From: JAAGZL01 sp964628835
GTDB lineage: Bacteria > Pseudomonadota > Gammaproteobacteria > Chromatiales > Chromatiaceae
DNA length: 64,000 nt
Direction of reading: 5' to 3'
Assembly (NCBI GenBank): GCA_964628835.1
Contig: CAZVME010000004.1
Span: 1-64,000 of the forward strand
The notes beneath the pieces are model-generated. The model was given only the letters and a program-made list of their open reading frames with translations, did no database searches and was not told the DNA's origin. The position numbers were made by a program, and so were the translations under genes. Every line of letters begins with the position of its first letter. Positions within the stretch are counted from its first letter, which is position 1. Positions 62,598-64,000 of this stretch are shown in pieces.

Positions 62598-63239
62598 TCA
62601 CTTACCCTTGGCATCGCCCCACAGTTGCCTGTGCAACTGCATCTGAAAGCGCACCGGCAGCCGATCTCTAAGTATCCACTCGGCCAGCTCCATTGCATCC
62701 TGTTGCCCAAACGCCGGGAGCATGATCAGCTCCAATCTCTGGGCCAGCCCCTCTCTCTCCAATAGCTGTTTCGACCAGATATAGTCCTCCTCGTCACAGA
62801 TCACAAACTTTATCTGGTCTGCGCTGGAAAGATGGGGGATATTCGAAAACAGATTCTTCTCTGCCTCGCCAGAACCTGGAGTCTTGATATCCATCACCTT
62901 CACCACCCGGGGATCAACCCCAGAGAGATCCACGGCACCGCAGGTCTCAAGTGACACCTGATAGTCGGCATCACACAACATGGTCAGAAGTCTCTGGCAC
63001 CCTTTCTGGGCCAATGGTTCACCACCGGTTACGGTTACGCGCTTACACCCATAACTGGCAACCTGGCGCACTATTTCAGACAGCGCCTGCTGCTTCCCAC
63101 CGCTGAAGGCATACTCGGTGTCGCAGTAGCCACACCGCAACGGACAACCGGTAAGTCGCACAAACACCGTAGGCAAACCCACCGTATTGGACTCCCCCTG
63201 CAGGGAGTAGAATATCTCGGTTATCTGCAGTGTCGACAT
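62598..63239 (-). CDS. queE: 7-carboxy-7-deazaguanine synthase
   Basis: 213 residues, radical-SAM enzyme of queuosine synthesis. Cluster motif CPLRCGYCDTEYAF (Cys-x3-Cys-x2-Cys, about 32-39), substrate part FYSLQGESNTVG, and SAM site TVTGGEP. ATG at 63239. Confidence 0.95.
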   Translation of the reverse strand: MSTLQITEIFYSLQGESNTVGLPTVFVRLTGCPLRCGYCDTEYAFSGGKQQALSEIVRQVASYGCKRVTVTGGEPLAQKGCQRLLTMLCDADYQVSLETCGAVDLSGVDPRVVKVMDIKTPGSGEAEKNLFSNIPHLSSADQIKFVICDEEDYIWSKQLLEREGLAQRLELIMLPAFGQQDAMELAEWILRDRLPVRFQMQLHRQLWGDAKGK

Positions 63240-63310
63240 AACCTATTGTTACTTATAGCAAGTAAACCCAGCCCGGATGCACAACCCATTCATTTAGTAC
63301 CCATAAAGCA

Positions 63311-63334
63311 GAAAAGGGGCATCTGTATGCCCCT
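63311..63334 (-). terminator. Terminator of cpoB
   Basis: AGGGGCAT / ATGCCCCT arms with a short T-run on the minus strand, about 30 bases past the cpoB stop. Confidence 0.8.
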
Positions 63335-63364
63335 CCTGTCAACTGAAGCCAGCGTAGACTCTGC

Positions 63365-64000
63365 CTAGTGGCCCTCACTCCTAATCTTGTCCAGACGCTT
63401 TTTGGCCAACTGACTGGCGGTAGAATTGGGATAACGACTCACCAGACCGCCCAGGGTCTTACGCGCTGCTCCCCACTGTTTCTTCTCATACTGGATATAA
63501 CCGATTTTCAGCAATGCATCTGATATCTTGGGGCTGTTGGGAAAAACTCGCACCACCTTCTTGAACTCAGCCAGTGACGTATCAAAGTTCCTGGTCACAT
63601 AGTTTGCCTCTGCCAGCCAGTACTGAGCATTGTCCGCCAGTCTGCTGCGCGGGTGCTGCTTCAGGAATGATCTGAATGAGCGCTGGGCCAGATCGTACTT
63701 CCGATCCATCAGCAGATTGAACGCCTTCTGATAGCTGGACTTTTCACCAGGCGACGCCTGGGGTGGCGCCACAGCCGGTCTTCTTACTGGTGGAGCAACC
63801 GCCACAGAGGTGCTGTTCAGCTGTCCTGTAGCTCTCCCTGCACGGGTACTGGAACTCACTACCGGAGGAAGCAGTGTCGGTTGTGGTTTTACCTGAACAC
63901 CGGCAGGCCGCGCAGCTCCTGGATTTATGGCTGCTGCTGGGGGTTGAGCCCTGCCAGAAGCTATGGGAGTGGACTGCCAACTGGGCTGACCTGAAGATGC
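63365..64000 (-). CDS. cpoB: Tol-Pal system protein CpoB (YbgF), 5' end outside the window
   Basis: The frame is open to the last base, so the gene continues beyond the window. Visible: a Pro/Ala-rich linker (QPPAAAINPG..., VAPPVRRPAVAPPQA) followed by about three TPR repeats (SSYQKAFNLLMDRKYDLAQRSF, DNAQYWLAEANYVTRNF, SDALLKIGYIQYEKKQ). CpoB works in the periplasm with Tol-Pal and PBP1B to couple peptidoglycan synthesis with outer-membrane constriction. Confidence 0.9.
   Translation of the reverse strand, partial: ASSGQPSWQSTPIASGRAQPPAAAINPGAARPAGVQVKPQPTLLPPVVSSSTRAGRATGQLNSTSVAVAPPVRRPAVAPPQASPGEKSSYQKAFNLLMDRKYDLAQRSFRSFLKQHPRSRLADNAQYWLAEANYVTRNFDTSLAEFKKVVRVFPNSPKISDALLKIGYIQYEKKQWGAARKTLGGLVSRYPNSTASQLAKKRLDKIRSEGH

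Overview
The window looks like part of the chromosome of a chemolithotrophic, sulfur-oxidising gammaproteobacterium, probably of the Chromatiales / Sedimenticola / thiotrophic-symbiont type. Evidence: flavocytochrome c sulfide dehydrogenase (fccAB), an SQR-like flavoprotein, a SulP anion transporter, a YeeE/YedE sulfur transporter, many c-type cytochromes, a complete cbb3 oxidase locus, and gammaproteobacterial-style versions of aceE/aceF, alaC, sfsA and cpoB. The genus assignment is inference; no rRNA gene is present. Genes are dense on both strands, and no prophage, CRISPR array or intact insertion sequence was seen.

Layout. 0-2.3 kb: periplasmic electron-transfer cluster (cytochrome c, cut by the window edge; NapC/NirT-type tetraheme cytochrome; exported ankyrin protein). 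3.0-8.5 kb: fccAB preceded by a sensor kinase / NtrC-type regulator pair, with a sigma-54 promoter in front of fccA. 8.6-13.7 kb: DUF302 protein, periplasmic repeat protein, SQR-like protein, SulP transporter and a broken small gene. 13.8-21.7 kb: RpfE-like protein, hom and alaC (overlapping), Mth938-type protein, Sel1/SPOR protein, an orphan membrane-anchored protein and a CZB-type chemoreceptor. 22.1-30.5 kb: cbb3 oxidase structural genes ccoNOQP followed by maturation genes ccoGHIS, all on the minus strand.

31-43.8 kb: sfsA, a TrpD2-like protein and a cupredoxin, then a concentration of oxygen/peroxide-defence genes (peroxiredoxin, superoxide reductase, MsrA-MsrB fusion, rubrerythrin, ferritin-like protein). 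Between them lie a large hybrid kinase with a THI5/NMT1-type sensor, a metallo-beta-lactamase-fold protein, a wrecked membrane-protein gene and a ferredoxin-NADP reductase. 44-49.5 kb: pyruvate dehydrogenase E1 and E2 without E3, then a quinone oxidoreductase. 49.6-57.2 kb: an exported HEIGH metalloprotease, an indoleamine-2,3-dioxygenase-family protein, then a suf operon (sufB-C-D-U-T, no sufS) with a Rieske ferredoxin and pterin dehydratase behind it. 57.3-60.2 kb: cspA, small exported proteins of unknown function including one with three two-cysteine repeats, an MITE-like element and a GGDEF remnant next to tRNA-Lys. 60.2-64 kb: YeeE/YedE transporter, queC, queE and the C-terminal part of cpoB.

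How it fits together. Sulfide electrons enter through FccAB (to cytochrome c) and perhaps the SQR-like protein (to quinone) and leave through the high-affinity cbb3 oxidase. A two-component system next to fccAB probably switches it through sigma-54. The thiol- and iron-based oxidant defences suit an organism living at the oxic-sulfidic boundary. The most notable signals are the sigma-54 control of fccAB, palindromic operators in front of ccoN, the SQR-like gene and the fpr operon, the incomplete suf operon with an IscR-like site, the cysteine-repeat secreted protein, and a set of gene wrecks and small repeats around 57-60 kb.
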